Positions 16,739-25,924 of a stretch of DNA of 64,000 nt are shown here, one piece after another (within the stretch, counting starts at the first letter, position 1; the number at the start of each line of letters is the position of its first letter). The DNA lies in the NCBI GenBank assembly GCA_019747815.1, contig JAIEQJ010000042.1, positions 29,905-93,904 on the forward strand, written 5' to 3'. A program made the translations under genes and the position numbers. The notes beneath the pieces were generated by a model. It was not told the DNA's origin and did not search any database. It worked only from the letters and a program-made list of their open reading frames with translations. This stretch comes from Hyphomonadaceae bacterium (GTDB lineage: Bacteria > Pseudomonadota > Alphaproteobacteria > Rhizobiales > Hyphomicrobiaceae).

Positions 16739-17938
16739 ATGCACGCCGCTCTCGACATCCACCCGCCGCAGGAGGGAAACGCCGCCCTACCGTCACTCGC
16801 CGGCCTCGGCCGCGTGGGGCTGGCGGCCCGGTTGCGCGCCATCGGCGTGCCCGACAAGCAGATCAGGATGCGGGTGGGCCAGCTGTGGAGCTGGATCTAT
16901 GCGCGCGGTGCCACCTCGTTCGATCAGATGTCCGACGTGTCGAAGGAGCTGCGCACCACCCTCGCCCGGGCCTACACGCTGGCGCGGCCTCAGATCGCCG
17001 CCGAGCAGGTGTCGACCGACGGCACGCGCAAATGGCTGCTCAGGCTCGCCAAGCGCGGCCACGAGGCGAAGGCGCCGGAAATCGAGACGGTCTACATTCC
17101 CGAATACGACCGCGGCACGCTGTGCATCTCGAGCCAGATCGGCTGCACGCTCACCTGCACGTTCTGCCATACCGGCACGCAGCGGCTGGTGCGCAATCTG
17201 GAACCCGAGGAGATCGTGGGCCAGATCCTATTGGCCCGCGACCGCATCGGCGACTGGCCGGGCGCTGCCGCGCCAACCGACGGCGGCCTGCTGCCCACCG
17301 CCGAGCGCAAGATCACCAACGTGGTGCTGATGGGCATGGGTGAGCCGCTCTACAACTTCGACAACGTCAGAGACGCCATGGCGATTGCCGCCGACGGCGA
17401 CGGCCTAGCCCTGTCGAAGCGGCGCATCACGCTCTCCACCAGCGGCGTGGTGCCGGAGATCCCGCGCTGGGGCGCCGAGGCCGGCACCATGCTGGCGATC
17501 TCGCTGCATGCCACGCGCGACGCGCTGCGCGACACGCTGGTGCCCATCAACCGCAAGTATCCGATTGCCGAGCTGATGGCGGCCTGCCGCGCCTATCCGG
17601 GCCTTTCCAATGCCCGGCGCATCACCTTCGAATACGTCATGCTGAAGGGCATCAATGACAGCCTCGCCGAGGCCAAGGCCCTGGTGAAGCTGCTGGCCGG
17701 CATTCCCGCCAAGATCAATCTCATTCCGTTCAATCCCTGGCCCGGCACCGCCTATGAATGCTCGGACTGGGAGCAGATCGAGCGCTTCGCCGAGATCATC
17801 AACCAGGCCGGCTACGCCAGCCCGGTGCGCATGCCGCGCGGCCGCGACATCATGGCGGCCTGCGGACAGCTCAAGTCGGAGAGCCTCAGGATACGGGCGC
17901 GCGAGCGTGCGGCGACCGAGGGAACGGGGGCGGTGTGA
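16739..17938 (+). CDS. rlmN: 23S rRNA/tRNA adenine C2-methyltransferase RlmN
   Basis: RlmN methylates A2503 of 23S rRNA and A37 of some tRNAs by a radical SAM mechanism that uses a methyl-cysteine intermediate. The 399-residue protein has the cluster motif CTLTCTFC near residue 140, the S-adenosylmethionine motif [16 protein letters not shown], and the C-terminal Cys in [10 protein letters not shown], the one expected to resolve the intermediate. Supporting phrases are [16 protein letters not shown] and LVPINRKYP. The stop overlaps the start of the next gene (TGATG), so a small membrane protein is translationally coupled to it. Confidence 0.97.
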   Translation: MHAALDIHPPQEGNAALPSLAGLGRVGLAARLRAIGVPDKQIRMRVGQLWSWIYARGATSFDQMSDVSKELRTTLARAYTLARPQIAAEQVSTDGTRKWLLRLAKRGHEAKAPEIETVYIPEYDRGTLCISSQIGCTLTCTFCHTGTQRLVRNLEPEEIVGQILLARDRIGDWPGAAAPTDGGLLPTAERKITNVVLMGMGEPLYNFDNVRDAMAIAADGDGLALSKRRITLSTSGVVPEIPRWGAEAGTMLAISLHATRDALRDTLVPINRKYPIAELMAACRAYPGLSNARRITFEYVMLKGINDSLAEAKALVKLLAGIPAKINLIPFNPWPGTAYECSDWEQIERFAEIINQAGYASPVRMPRGRDIMAACGQLKSESLRIRARERAATEGTGAV

Positions 17939-18360
17939 TGAGAGCCATCGGGCGGGTCCTGTGGCTGCCGTTTGCTTTCCTGCTGGCGGCGGCCGTGGCG
18001 GTTTATGTCGTCATATCCCTCGGCCAGGAACGCATCGTGCAGGCCGTCACCGGACGCGGACCCGACGATGTGACGCTCACCGCGGGCTTCGACCTTCTCA
18101 GGCTGGGCTATGCCTTCCTGTCGATCAATACGCTGCTGCCGGCGCTGCTGCTCGTGATCATCGGGGAGGTGGCACGCATTCGCAGCTCGCTTTACTACGT
18201 GGTCGGCGGCGGCGCGGCGCTTGCCATTGTGCCGCTGATGTCGCGCCTCGCCCAGCCGCTGACGGTGCTCGATCTCTCGCCCGTGGTGTGGCAGGTGCTG
18301 GCCACCGCGGGCTTTGCCGGCGGGTTCGTCTACTGGCTGCTGGCGGGCCGCAACGCTTGA
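17938..18360 (+). CDS. Small integral membrane protein, paralogue 1
   Basis: A 140-residue protein with four hydrophobic segments: about residues 7-28, 57-75, 85-100 and 115-135. Its start overlaps the rlmN stop, which points to co-expression. It has no recognised family. The N-terminus (MRAIGRVL) and the C-terminal end (GFAGGFVYWLLAGR) match those of the next gene (MRAIRVLF; GLTGGWAYWLFSGR), and the number and order of membrane segments agree. The two are therefore likely tandem duplicates. Confidence 0.75.
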   Translation: MRAIGRVLWLPFAFLLAAAVAVYVVISLGQERIVQAVTGRGPDDVTLTAGFDLLRLGYAFLSINTLLPALLLVIIGEVARIRSSLYYVVGGGAALAIVPLMSRLAQPLTVLDLSPVVWQVLATAGFAGGFVYWLLAGRNA

Positions 18361-18476
18361 GTGCGACGTCCGCTTCCGGGGGCATCGGCTGCGCTGTGAC
18401 ACTGAAAAAGACGTTGAGCACTCTGGGGAAGCGCCGGTAGATTGACAGCCTGACTGAAAGTCTTGCGGGTCGAGCG

Positions 18477-18959
18477 ATGCGTGCCATTCGAGTTCTGTTC
18501 GGCTTTGTATTGGCTTGCCTGGCCGCCGCAGCGACCCTCGTGCTGTTCGTCTACACGCCGGCCGAGCTGGCGAGCTTGCCGTCCGGCATGGGCGCCGACC
18601 GAATGTCGGAAGCCGGCCTCTTCGCCTTGGCGGTGACGCCGCATGTCGCCACCTTCGCGGCACTGCCCGCTCTGATCGGCGCCGTCTTCGCCGAGAGCCG
18701 GGGCATCTCGAGCTGGGGCTACTACGCCATGGTCGGCATCGGCATCGCCGTGCTCGGCTTTCTGGCTCAGCATGTCAGCGAAGCGCCGGGGCAGACCAGC
18801 ATCCTGCACAACTACGCCCTGACGGCGTTTCTGACGGCCGGCTTGACCGGGGGGTGGGCCTACTGGTTGTTCTCGGGTCGATACGTAATGCCGCGGGCTG
18901 GCACCCCGGCTCGCGAGGCCGGCCCCGAGGCCTCTTCCAGCGCCCCCCACGAGGCCTGA
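18477..18959 (+). CDS. Small integral membrane protein, paralogue 2
   Basis: A 160-residue protein with four predicted membrane segments (about residues 5-27, 47-68, 80-98 and 115-135) and a polar Ser/Ala/Pro tail. It resembles the preceding protein at both ends and in topology. It lies 116 bases downstream of its paralogue, on the same strand. No motif gives a function. Confidence 0.7.
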   Translation: MRAIRVLFGFVLACLAAAATLVLFVYTPAELASLPSGMGADRMSEAGLFALAVTPHVATFAALPALIGAVFAESRGISSWGYYAMVGIGIAVLGFLAQHVSEAPGQTSILHNYALTAFLTAGLTGGWAYWLFSGRYVMPRAGTPAREAGPEASSSAPHEA

Positions 18960-19185
18960 GGCGCGGCAATCTGTCCGACTGCCAAAGTTTCCCTGCCACG
19001 TCTCAGACCCGCCGCTGAAGCGATCCTGGCGCCGTTCCAGAGGCTTGGACTCGCCGCGTAACCATGCTGATGCTGCGTCGCGCCTAAATTATTGCTGCAA
19101 TGCAAAAAATGGGGTAGGGTGTCCCGTTTCGGAGGCCTTACCCAACACGCGCTTTGTATCTGCACAAGAAGAGGGATCAGCGGCC

Positions 19186-19524
19186 ATGCTCGACATCAAA
19201 TTCCAGGCCCAGCTTGCTGAAGCCACCGCCGGCATGATGCGGGCGTGCGCGCTGGCCACGGCGCGGGCTGCCGGCACGTCGATGGCGCAGGGCATGTCGA
19301 TCTGGTCGCGCTGGCTGCAGGCCTCGACCGCGCCCACCGCACGGGCCGACGCCACGGTTGCATGGGCCGCCTGGCCCCAGGCCTGCGCCGCCGAGGACAG
19401 CGTGCCCACGCAAGACCCGCCGCCGGCGCCCGCCGAGCCGCCGGCGGATGCCGCCTTTTCCAGCTATCGCTCGTCGAGCGGCTACGCCGTGGCGCAGGTC
19501 ATCGTTCCTGAGCCGGCGTCGTAG
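19186..19524 (+). CDS. Hypothetical alanine-rich helical protein
   Basis: The ATG at 19186 gives MLDIKFQAQLAEATAGMMRA and a 112-residue product. The first 70 residues are Ala/Trp/Met-rich and probably helical; the rest is Pro/Ala-rich. A GAGGGA ribosome site lies about 9 bases upstream. The frame is open for 47 more codons upstream, but those residues are cysteine-rich and not protein-like, so I prefer the inner start. A phasin-like helical protein is conceivable, but I see no phasin signature. Confidence 0.55.
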   Translation: MLDIKFQAQLAEATAGMMRACALATARAAGTSMAQGMSIWSRWLQASTAPTARADATVAWAAWPQACAAEDSVPTQDPPPAPAEPPADAAFSSYRSSSGYAVAQVIVPEPAS

Positions 19525-19550
19525 GCGGTTTGCCTATCGCTGTTGGGCTT

Positions 19551-19781
19551 CTACTTCTTCTTTTTTGCCGGCTTGGTGCGGCAGTAGGGTTTTTGCTTCC
19601 CGGTCTTGGGCGCCACCCACGTGCATTCCGTGGCCTTTGCCGTGCAGGCCGTCTGTGCGAGACCCTTGCACGCTGACGCTTTTGCCTGAGCGTGTGCCGG
19701 AGCCGTCAGGCCCAGCGGCAAAAGCAAGGCCGCGGCAGCCAAAACGTATCGCCCTGTCGTGATCCTGCTGCGTGTGCACAT
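19551..19781 (-). CDS. Small exported cysteine-containing protein
   Basis: A 76-residue protein. Residues 10-32 form a signal peptide (RYVLAAAALLLPLGLTAPAHAQ). The mature part, about 44 residues, has four cysteines (ACKGL, TACTAK, ECTW, YCRT) that could form two disulfides, and it ends in a lysine-rich tail. This pattern is common among small periplasmic proteins of Rhizobiales that have no known function. It converges on the gene at 19186-19524 with 26 bases between stops. Confidence 0.75.
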   Translation of the reverse strand: MCTRSRITTGRYVLAAAALLLPLGLTAPAHAQAKASACKGLAQTACTAKATECTWVAPKTGKQKPYCRTKPAKKKK

Positions 19782-19867
19782 GAATCAATCCCCCCTGGTT
19801 CAAGGGGCGAATCCTAGCATGCGCAAAGTGCGCCTGCAGAGCACTTTCTACAGCGCCTGCCCGCACG

Positions 19868-20473
19868 CTAGCCGTTCTGCAGATGCGCAATCGCCTGCTC
19901 GAGCCGGTCGTCGCCCCAGTAGAGCTCGTCGCGCGCCAGAAACGAGGGCGCCCCGAAAATGCCGAGCTCCTCGGCCTCCTCCGTCCGCTGACGCAGGCGC
20001 TCCTTGAGCTCGGGCGGCTCGATGCGCGCCAGCAGCGCCGGCCGGTCGACGCCCAAGCCGTCCAGGATATCCCCGAGCACCCGCTTGTCCGAGATGTTCG
20101 CCCCGTGCGCGAACTGCGCCGTGTAGACGGCGCGCGTGAAGGCGGGCCCCCAGCCCTCGTCGTGGCCGATCAGGGCCAGGCGCGCGGCGTAGAGGCTGTT
20201 CTGCGGGAACGGCGAGGGCATCTTGAACGGCAGGCCGCGCTCGGCCGTCAGCCGCTGCATCTCGCGCACCATGTAGCGGCCCTTGGCCGGATAGATATTG
20301 AACGGCGACGTGCTCCAGCCCTGGGCATGAAAGATCGGCCCCAGCACGAACGGCTTCCAGACGATGTCGACGCCGGCCGCGTGCGCCAATGCCTCGATGC
20401 GCATGGCGCTGAGATAGGAATAGGTCGAGGCCAGCTCGTGCCAGAACCCCAGCCGTGGACGCGAGGCGCGCAT
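19868..20473 (-). CDS. 2-hydroxychromene-2-carboxylate isomerase (DsbA fold)
   Basis: A protein of about 201 residues of the HCCA isomerase/kappa glutathione transferase branch of the thioredoxin superfamily. The N-terminal FWHELASTYSYLSAMR carries the family S-x-Y-S-Y-L active-site strand in place of the CxxC of DsbA. The phrases VWKPFVLGPIF, AVYTAQFAHGANISD and LGIFGAPSFLARDELYWGDDRL are diagnostic. Family members isomerise chromene carboxylates in aromatic degradation, or act as glutathione-dependent enzymes, so the actual substrate is uncertain. I prefer the inner start MRASRPRLGF; 27 more open codons upstream are Arg/Ala-rich. It diverges from argG with about 110 bases between starts. 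Confidence 0.87.
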   Translation of the reverse strand: MRASRPRLGFWHELASTYSYLSAMRIEALAHAAGVDIVWKPFVLGPIFHAQGWSTSPFNIYPAKGRYMVREMQRLTAERGLPFKMPSPFPQNSLYAARLALIGHDEGWGPAFTRAVYTAQFAHGANISDKRVLGDILDGLGVDRPALLARIEPPELKERLRQRTEEAEELGIFGAPSFLARDELYWGDDRLEQAIAHLQNG

Positions 20474-20585
20474 TCCGTGTCGTCCCGCCCAGCGCTGGCG
20501 GAGCCGCCTCGCCGTGCTTGCCGGGGCAGCGTTCTCGCCTATAGTGCGCCGCAATTTCGCGACCTAAGAGAAAGTGAGCCGTTTC

Positions 20586-21830
<1,245 letters not shown>

Positions 21831-21851
21831 GGTCGCGGGACAAGCAAATGC

Positions 21852-21946
21852 CGTCATCACGGGCCCTGTGCCCAAGATCCATGTGTCGGCTTGCTCCGGC
21901 GCTCATTGATGGCTGGATCCCGGCAACACGTGCCGGGATGACAGCG
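21852..21946. repeat. REP-like repeat with terminal GTCAT/ATGAC
   Basis: The unit starts with CCGTCATCACGGGC and ends with the hairpin CCCGGCA-ACACG-TGCCGGG (21919-21937), then ATGACA. It sits between argG and the site-2-type protease and shares the GTCAT...ATGAC ends with the repeat at 25061-25194. The hairpin could also terminate argG transcription, though no T run follows. Confidence 0.7.
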
Positions 21947-21990
21947 TGCCGCGCGCAGCTACCGGCCGGCGACTGATCAGGAGCACGCCC

Positions 21991-22662
21991 ATGTTCACGC
22001 GCATGGAGATCGGCCGCATCGCCGGCATCCCGATCTACCTCGACATGATGTTCGTGCTGGTGCTGTTGATCTTCAGCTATCCCTACTTCACCACCGGCAA
22101 CACGCAGCTCATGTCGGCGGGGTTCATCATCGTGGTCGGATTGCTGCTGTCGATCCTGCTGCACGAGCTTGGCCATGCCTTCGCCGGCCGATTGTTCCAG
22201 GCGCATGTCTCGCACATCGAGCTGACGGGCCTTGGCGGCATCGCCCACTTCGAGCGGACGCTGCCGCGTTCGGCCTTCAAGCGCTCTGTCATCTATCTGG
22301 CGGGGCCGGCGGTGAACCTGCTTTTGTGGTTCCTGCTGGATGCGCTGGCTATCGGGGCTGCCGGCGCCGGCAATCCGATGGTGGCGCTGCCGCTGGCCGT
22401 GCTGTCCTACAGCAACTTCATCCTGATGTGCTTCAACCTGCTGCCCGCCTACCCCTTGGACGGCGGCCACACGCTCGATGCCTGGCTCGGTGCGGTGTTG
22501 GGCGGGCAGTGGGCAACCCGCATCGTGGCCTCTCTCGGCCTCGCCGTTGCGGCGCTTCTGATGTACCTGGCGATCCCGAGCGCGTTCTTCCTGATGCTCG
22601 TAGCCCTGGTGATCGGCCTCGCCAACTGGCAGGCTCTGCAGAGCCTGGGCCGGTGGCGGTGA
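21991..22662 (+). CDS. M50 family (site-2-type) membrane metalloprotease
   Basis: A 223-residue multi-pass membrane protein. The zinc motif HExxH is present as LLHELGH near residue 65, and the third ligand Asp lies in LLPAYPLDGGHTLD near residue 160, both inside hydrophobic segments. This is the compact group of rhizobial site-2 proteases without PDZ or CBS domains. Such enzymes cut transmembrane segments of regulators or other proteins; the target is not evident here. The start is supported by CAGGAG 9 bases upstream. Confidence 0.9.
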   Translation: MFTRMEIGRIAGIPIYLDMMFVLVLLIFSYPYFTTGNTQLMSAGFIIVVGLLLSILLHELGHAFAGRLFQAHVSHIELTGLGGIAHFERTLPRSAFKRSVIYLAGPAVNLLLWFLLDALAIGAAGAGNPMVALPLAVLSYSNFILMCFNLLPAYPLDGGHTLDAWLGAVLGGQWATRIVASLGLAVAALLMYLAIPSAFFLMLVALVIGLANWQALQSLGRWR

Positions 22663-22721
22663 GGTAATCCAGACCTCCCGATGCAAACCGACAGCCCGCG
22701 CCGAAGGGATGGGCCGCCTGT

Positions 22722-23504
22722 CTATCTGTCCTTTCCTTTCGCCGCAAAGAACGCCTTGATCGCCCCCTGGGGCTCGCCGGTCTTGTAGGCATCGGAGAGC
22801 GCGTCGATGCCGGCATAGATGCCTTCCTCCACCGAGACGCGCTCCCAGCGGTTCATCAGCGCCTTCTGGGCGCGGACGGCTTCGGGGGTCGCGCGGCAGA
22901 TGGCGTCGAGCCAATGGTCGACGGCCCCGTCCAGCTCCGCCGCCATCACCACCTTCTGCACGAAGCCCATGGCCAGAGCCTCGCGCGCCGGATACATGGC
23001 CCCCGTCAGCAGCATCTCGCGCGTCCGGCCCCAGCCGATGAGGCCCGGCAGCAGCGCGGCCTCGATCACCGAGGGAATCCCCATGTGCACCTCCGGCATG
23101 CCGAACTGCGCCGTGTCGGAGGCCACGCGCATGTCGCAGCTCGCCGCCACCTCCAGGCCGGCGCCAAGGCAGAACCCGTTGATGCGCCCGATCACCGGCA
23201 CCGGACATGTGCGGATCGCCGCGCAGGCCTGATGCAGCCGCGTGATGAACAGCCGCGCGCTGTCGGCGCACAGGGCGCCGAGTTCGTTCAAATCCGCGCC
23301 GCCGATGAAGGCCCGCTCGCCGGCGCCGGTCAGCACCACGGCCCGCAGCCCCTTGTCTCCTGCAAGCTTGGCGAACGCGCCGGCGATTTCCAGGATCAGC
23401 GGCGTCGCCAGGCAGTTGAGTCGCCGCGGGTTGTCGATGGTCACGCGGGCCACGCGCCCGGCGCTCCGCTCGTTGATTTCCACGTGTACGATCGCGTCCG
23501 CCAT
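22722..23504 (-). CDS. Enoyl-CoA hydratase/isomerase family protein
   Basis: A 260-residue crotonase-fold enzyme. The oxyanion-hole segments are present (GAGERAFIGGADLNEL near residue 60-75, and GRINGFCLGAGLEVAASCDMR near 105-125), as is the family strand FGMPEVHMGIPSVIEAALLP. Of the two catalytic glutamates of classical hydratases, one is in MPEVHMG, whereas the other position (GLEVAASCD) reads Glu in a common variant. It may therefore be a hydratase or an isomerase acting on an acyl-CoA. AGGAG lies 9 bases before the ATG. No other fatty-acid genes are adjacent. Confidence 0.9.
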   Translation of the reverse strand: MADAIVHVEINERSAGRVARVTIDNPRRLNCLATPLILEIAGAFAKLAGDKGLRAVVLTGAGERAFIGGADLNELGALCADSARLFITRLHQACAAIRTCPVPVIGRINGFCLGAGLEVAASCDMRVASDTAQFGMPEVHMGIPSVIEAALLPGLIGWGRTREMLLTGAMYPAREALAMGFVQKVVMAAELDGAVDHWLDAICRATPEAVRAQKALMNRWERVSVEEGIYAGIDALSDAYKTGEPQGAIKAFFAAKGKDR

Positions 23505-23548
23505 CCAACTCTCCTGGTTATGCGGCCGTGAGTTTGGCAGATTGCAGC

Positions 23549-24199
23549 ATGCCGCTCCAGAACCGCGTTACGCCCGAAGGCGAGATCATCGCCACGCCCC
23601 ACCGTGGCCTCTTGATGGGCAACCGGGGCGGTGCGTTCCACGCCCCCGATCAGTCGCTGGGCAGCCGCCGCTGGGCCAGCAAGCAGTGGATCGCCTGCGT
23701 GCTGGAGTTCAAGGGCCGGCACCGCGAGGTCATGCAGCCGAACCGCTATACCGAGCTGTTCTTCCTCGACGAGGCCACAGCGCTGGCTGCCGGCCACCGG
23801 CCCTGCTTTGAATGCCGCCGCGCCGATGCGGACCGGTTCGCCGATCTGTGGGCGAGGACCCACGGCGACCCGGATCGCGCGCGGGCCCCTGTCATGGATG
23901 AGGTGCTGCACGCCGAGCGTGTGGACCGCGACCGCAGCAAGGTCACATTCCCCGCCCGGCGCGCCGATGTTCCCAGCGGTGCCTTTGTCCGCTATGCGCA
24001 GGATGCCGATGCCGCGCGGCCATATCTTGTTGTCGGCCATAATCTTTTGGTGTGGGAGCCGGGCGGCTACAGTGCCCTCGTCTCGCCGGCGGCGATCACC
24101 GAGGAGGTGGAGGTGCTCACGCCGGCTTCCATCGTTGCCGTACTTTCAGCCGGTTATCGTCCGATGCTGCACCCTTCGGCCGCAGCACTGCTCGGCTGA
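23549..24199 (+). CDS. Conserved hypothetical protein
   Basis: A 216-residue soluble protein starting MPLQNRVTPEGEIIATPHRG. Conserved-looking blocks are LMGNRGGAFH, SKQWIACVLEFKGRHREVM, YTELFFLDEATALAAGHRPC, and HRPCFECRRADADRFADLW. The FECR pair of Cys and the preceding His hint at metal binding, but this is weak. I recognise it as a widespread uncharacterised protein of alphaproteobacteria. It diverges from the enoyl-CoA hydratase gene with 44 bases between starts, so the two probably share a promoter region. Confidence 0.75.
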   Translation: MPLQNRVTPEGEIIATPHRGLLMGNRGGAFHAPDQSLGSRRWASKQWIACVLEFKGRHREVMQPNRYTELFFLDEATALAAGHRPCFECRRADADRFADLWARTHGDPDRARAPVMDEVLHAERVDRDRSKVTFPARRADVPSGAFVRYAQDADAARPYLVVGHNLLVWEPGGYSALVSPAAITEEVEVLTPASIVAVLSAGYRPMLHPSAAALLG

Positions 24200-24220
24200 G
24201 CGCAGAGGGAAACCGCCACC

Positions 24221-25045
24221 ATGACCAGGTCCACGCTGCGACGCACCCTGCGGCGCGTCTATGCCACCATCGTGACCGTGCTGGTGATCTCGCTCGTCGC
24301 CAAGTTCGTCGATCATATTCCCCTGCTCAAGGCCTCGGGCCCGAGCGCGGTGCTGAAGGACCTCTACGAGTTTCTGCGCGACATGTCGCTGCTGATTGCC
24401 ACCGGCGGCGTCGCCTATGTCGCCAATATCTATCAGAAGCGCGCCAGCTTCATCGCCGCGCTCAAGGAGGAGTGGCGCGACATCATCGCCGCCAAGTCCG
24501 CCCTGTTCTCTTACACGCAACTGGAGAAGCCGACGCTTGAACAGTATCTGGCGGCCTTCTGCCGGCTTTCCGAGACCATCGACAACATGCGCTCGGTCTA
24601 TCAGAACGTCGGCGAGACCGGCGACCTCATCGGTCTCTATCCTTATGCGCCGCTGCACGATATGCGCCGCGCGCTGCAGACCCTCGACCCGCGCAAGACG
24701 CCCAATGTCGAGGCCGAGGCGCGCTCCCTGGCCCGCGACGCCATTCTCCAGTCGTTCTATGCGCTGCGCGAAACCTTCCTGGAGGAGTTGGACCTCGAAG
24801 CCCCGGATCATCCGTTGCTCATCTCGGGCGGCCGCCGCAGCAAGGCGAGCGGCGCAACGCGCACGGCGCGAAGAGCGCAGGAGCGGCAGCGCGCCGCGCA
24901 AGATCGCATGCCCCCACCTGATCCGCGCATCGACACGCTGCTGGCGGAGCTCAATGCCAAGGAGCAGACCACGACCAAGCCCTGGCGCCAGCCCGCTGGC
25001 GATGGCGCCACAGCCTCGCCCAACGGCCGCGGAACTTTAGCCTAA
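24221..25045 (+). CDS. Membrane-anchored hypothetical protein
   Basis: A 274-residue protein with two N-terminal hydrophobic segments (about residues 13-28, ATIVTVLVISLVAKFV, and 54-70, MSLLIATGGVAYVANIY). A long soluble helical part follows, and the C-terminal 80 residues are disordered, Arg/Ala/Pro-rich. No domain is recognised. It starts 21 bases after the preceding gene and so is probably co-transcribed with it. Confidence 0.7.
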   Translation: MTRSTLRRTLRRVYATIVTVLVISLVAKFVDHIPLLKASGPSAVLKDLYEFLRDMSLLIATGGVAYVANIYQKRASFIAALKEEWRDIIAAKSALFSYTQLEKPTLEQYLAAFCRLSETIDNMRSVYQNVGETGDLIGLYPYAPLHDMRRALQTLDPRKTPNVEAEARSLARDAILQSFYALRETFLEELDLEAPDHPLLISGGRRSKASGATRTARRAQERQRAAQDRMPPPDPRIDTLLAELNAKEQTTTKPWRQPAGDGATASPNGRGTLA

Positions 25046-25060
25046 GGTCTTGGCGATGCA

Positions 25061-25194
25061 GTCATCCCGGAATTGCGAGGCAAACGCGATCTCCGGGACC
25101 CAGGGGCCCACGAGCGATCGCGGGTCGGCCCTCGGCCCCGGGGTCGCGGCTCTCCACACTCGCGCCTCCGGTGCAACCACTCGGCCACGATGAC
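25061..25194. repeat. REP-like repeat bounded by GTCAT and ATGAC
   Basis: The unit begins GTCATCCCGGAATTGCG, has an internal CGCGATCTCCGGG that pairs with the first part, then GACCCAGGGG, and ends with CGATGAC at 25194. It fills the gap between two convergent genes. It belongs to the same family as 15878, 21852, 28241 and 32496. Confidence 0.7.
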
Positions 25195-25202
25195 AAAGCC
25201 GC

Positions 25203-25727
25203 TCACCCTCCCGGCGCGACGAACACCGGTGCCGCCCTGGCCGTCCGTTGCCGCTCCTCGACGGTCAGTGCCGAATGCGCGGCATTGATCCGGCGTGCCA
25301 TGGCGAACAGGTACTCGATCACCTCGTTGGGCAGCTCCGCCGCGGCGTAACGGTCGGGATGATAGGCCTTGGCGAGCGCGACATAGGCTTGGCGGACGTC
25401 CTCGCGCGGCGCACCGGGCGCCACGCCGAGCACGGCGTGGGGATCGAACCCGTCGAGGTCGCGCACGCGGGCCTTGAGATTGGGCAGCTTCGGCACGCCC
25501 ATCAGCTTGAGGGAGACGACCTGCGCCTTGGCGATATAGCTGCGCTCGCCGCCGTAGGGCTCGAATTCCAGGAAGGGGCCCGGGCCGTTCAGCGCCTCGC
25601 CCAAGGTCTTGGTTGTAGGGATCAACAATTTGCCTCGCATCGTCGTGCCGTCGGCAAGCGCCGCTTCGACCGGCATGGCCGTCAGATCGGGGGGGCTGTC
25701 AGTCCTGGACCGGTCGAACATCGCCAT
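25203..25727 (-). CDS. J-domain (DnaJ-like) protein
   Basis: A 174-residue protein. The first 95 residues hold a beta-rich unknown domain (ALADGTTMRGKLLIPTTKTL). The C-terminal part is a J domain with the HPD motif in AKAYHPDRYAA near residue 140, preceded by DPHAVLGVAPGAPREDVRQAY. J domains stimulate DnaK ATPase activity. The unusual order, with the J domain at the C-terminus, resembles small alphaproteobacterial co-chaperones of unknown client. I chose MAMFDRSRTD as start; open codons upstream run into the typA promoter region. It diverges from typA with about 200 bases between. Confidence 0.85.
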   Translation of the reverse strand: MAMFDRSRTDSPPDLTAMPVEAALADGTTMRGKLLIPTTKTLGEALNGPGPFLEFEPYGGERSYIAKAQVVSLKLMGVPKLPNLKARVRDLDGFDPHAVLGVAPGAPREDVRQAYVALAKAYHPDRYAAAELPNEVIEYLFAMARRINAAHSALTVEERQRTARAAPVFVAPGG

Positions 25728-25924
25728 ATGCTTCCTTGCTGCGTTCCGCTTCGGGACACGGGGTGGTTCCCTGCCCTGGGATAGGCAAGAATCGTGCTGC
25801 GGCGGGGGTGGCTGGCGGTGCAACCCGAACTGTGCTACCTCGCGGGCCAATTGGTGCGGCGCAGCATGGGCTGGCGCCGCTTTCCCTTGCTTGCAGCAGG
25901 GCCTCGACCCCCAAGGACCCTCGT

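Noticed and set aside
25728..25924. Structured-looking DNA between the J-domain gene and typA, checked as a small RNA (SRP or 6S)
   Set aside because: The SRP GGAAGGAAGCAGC-type loop and 6S features are not there; it is probably the typA leader.
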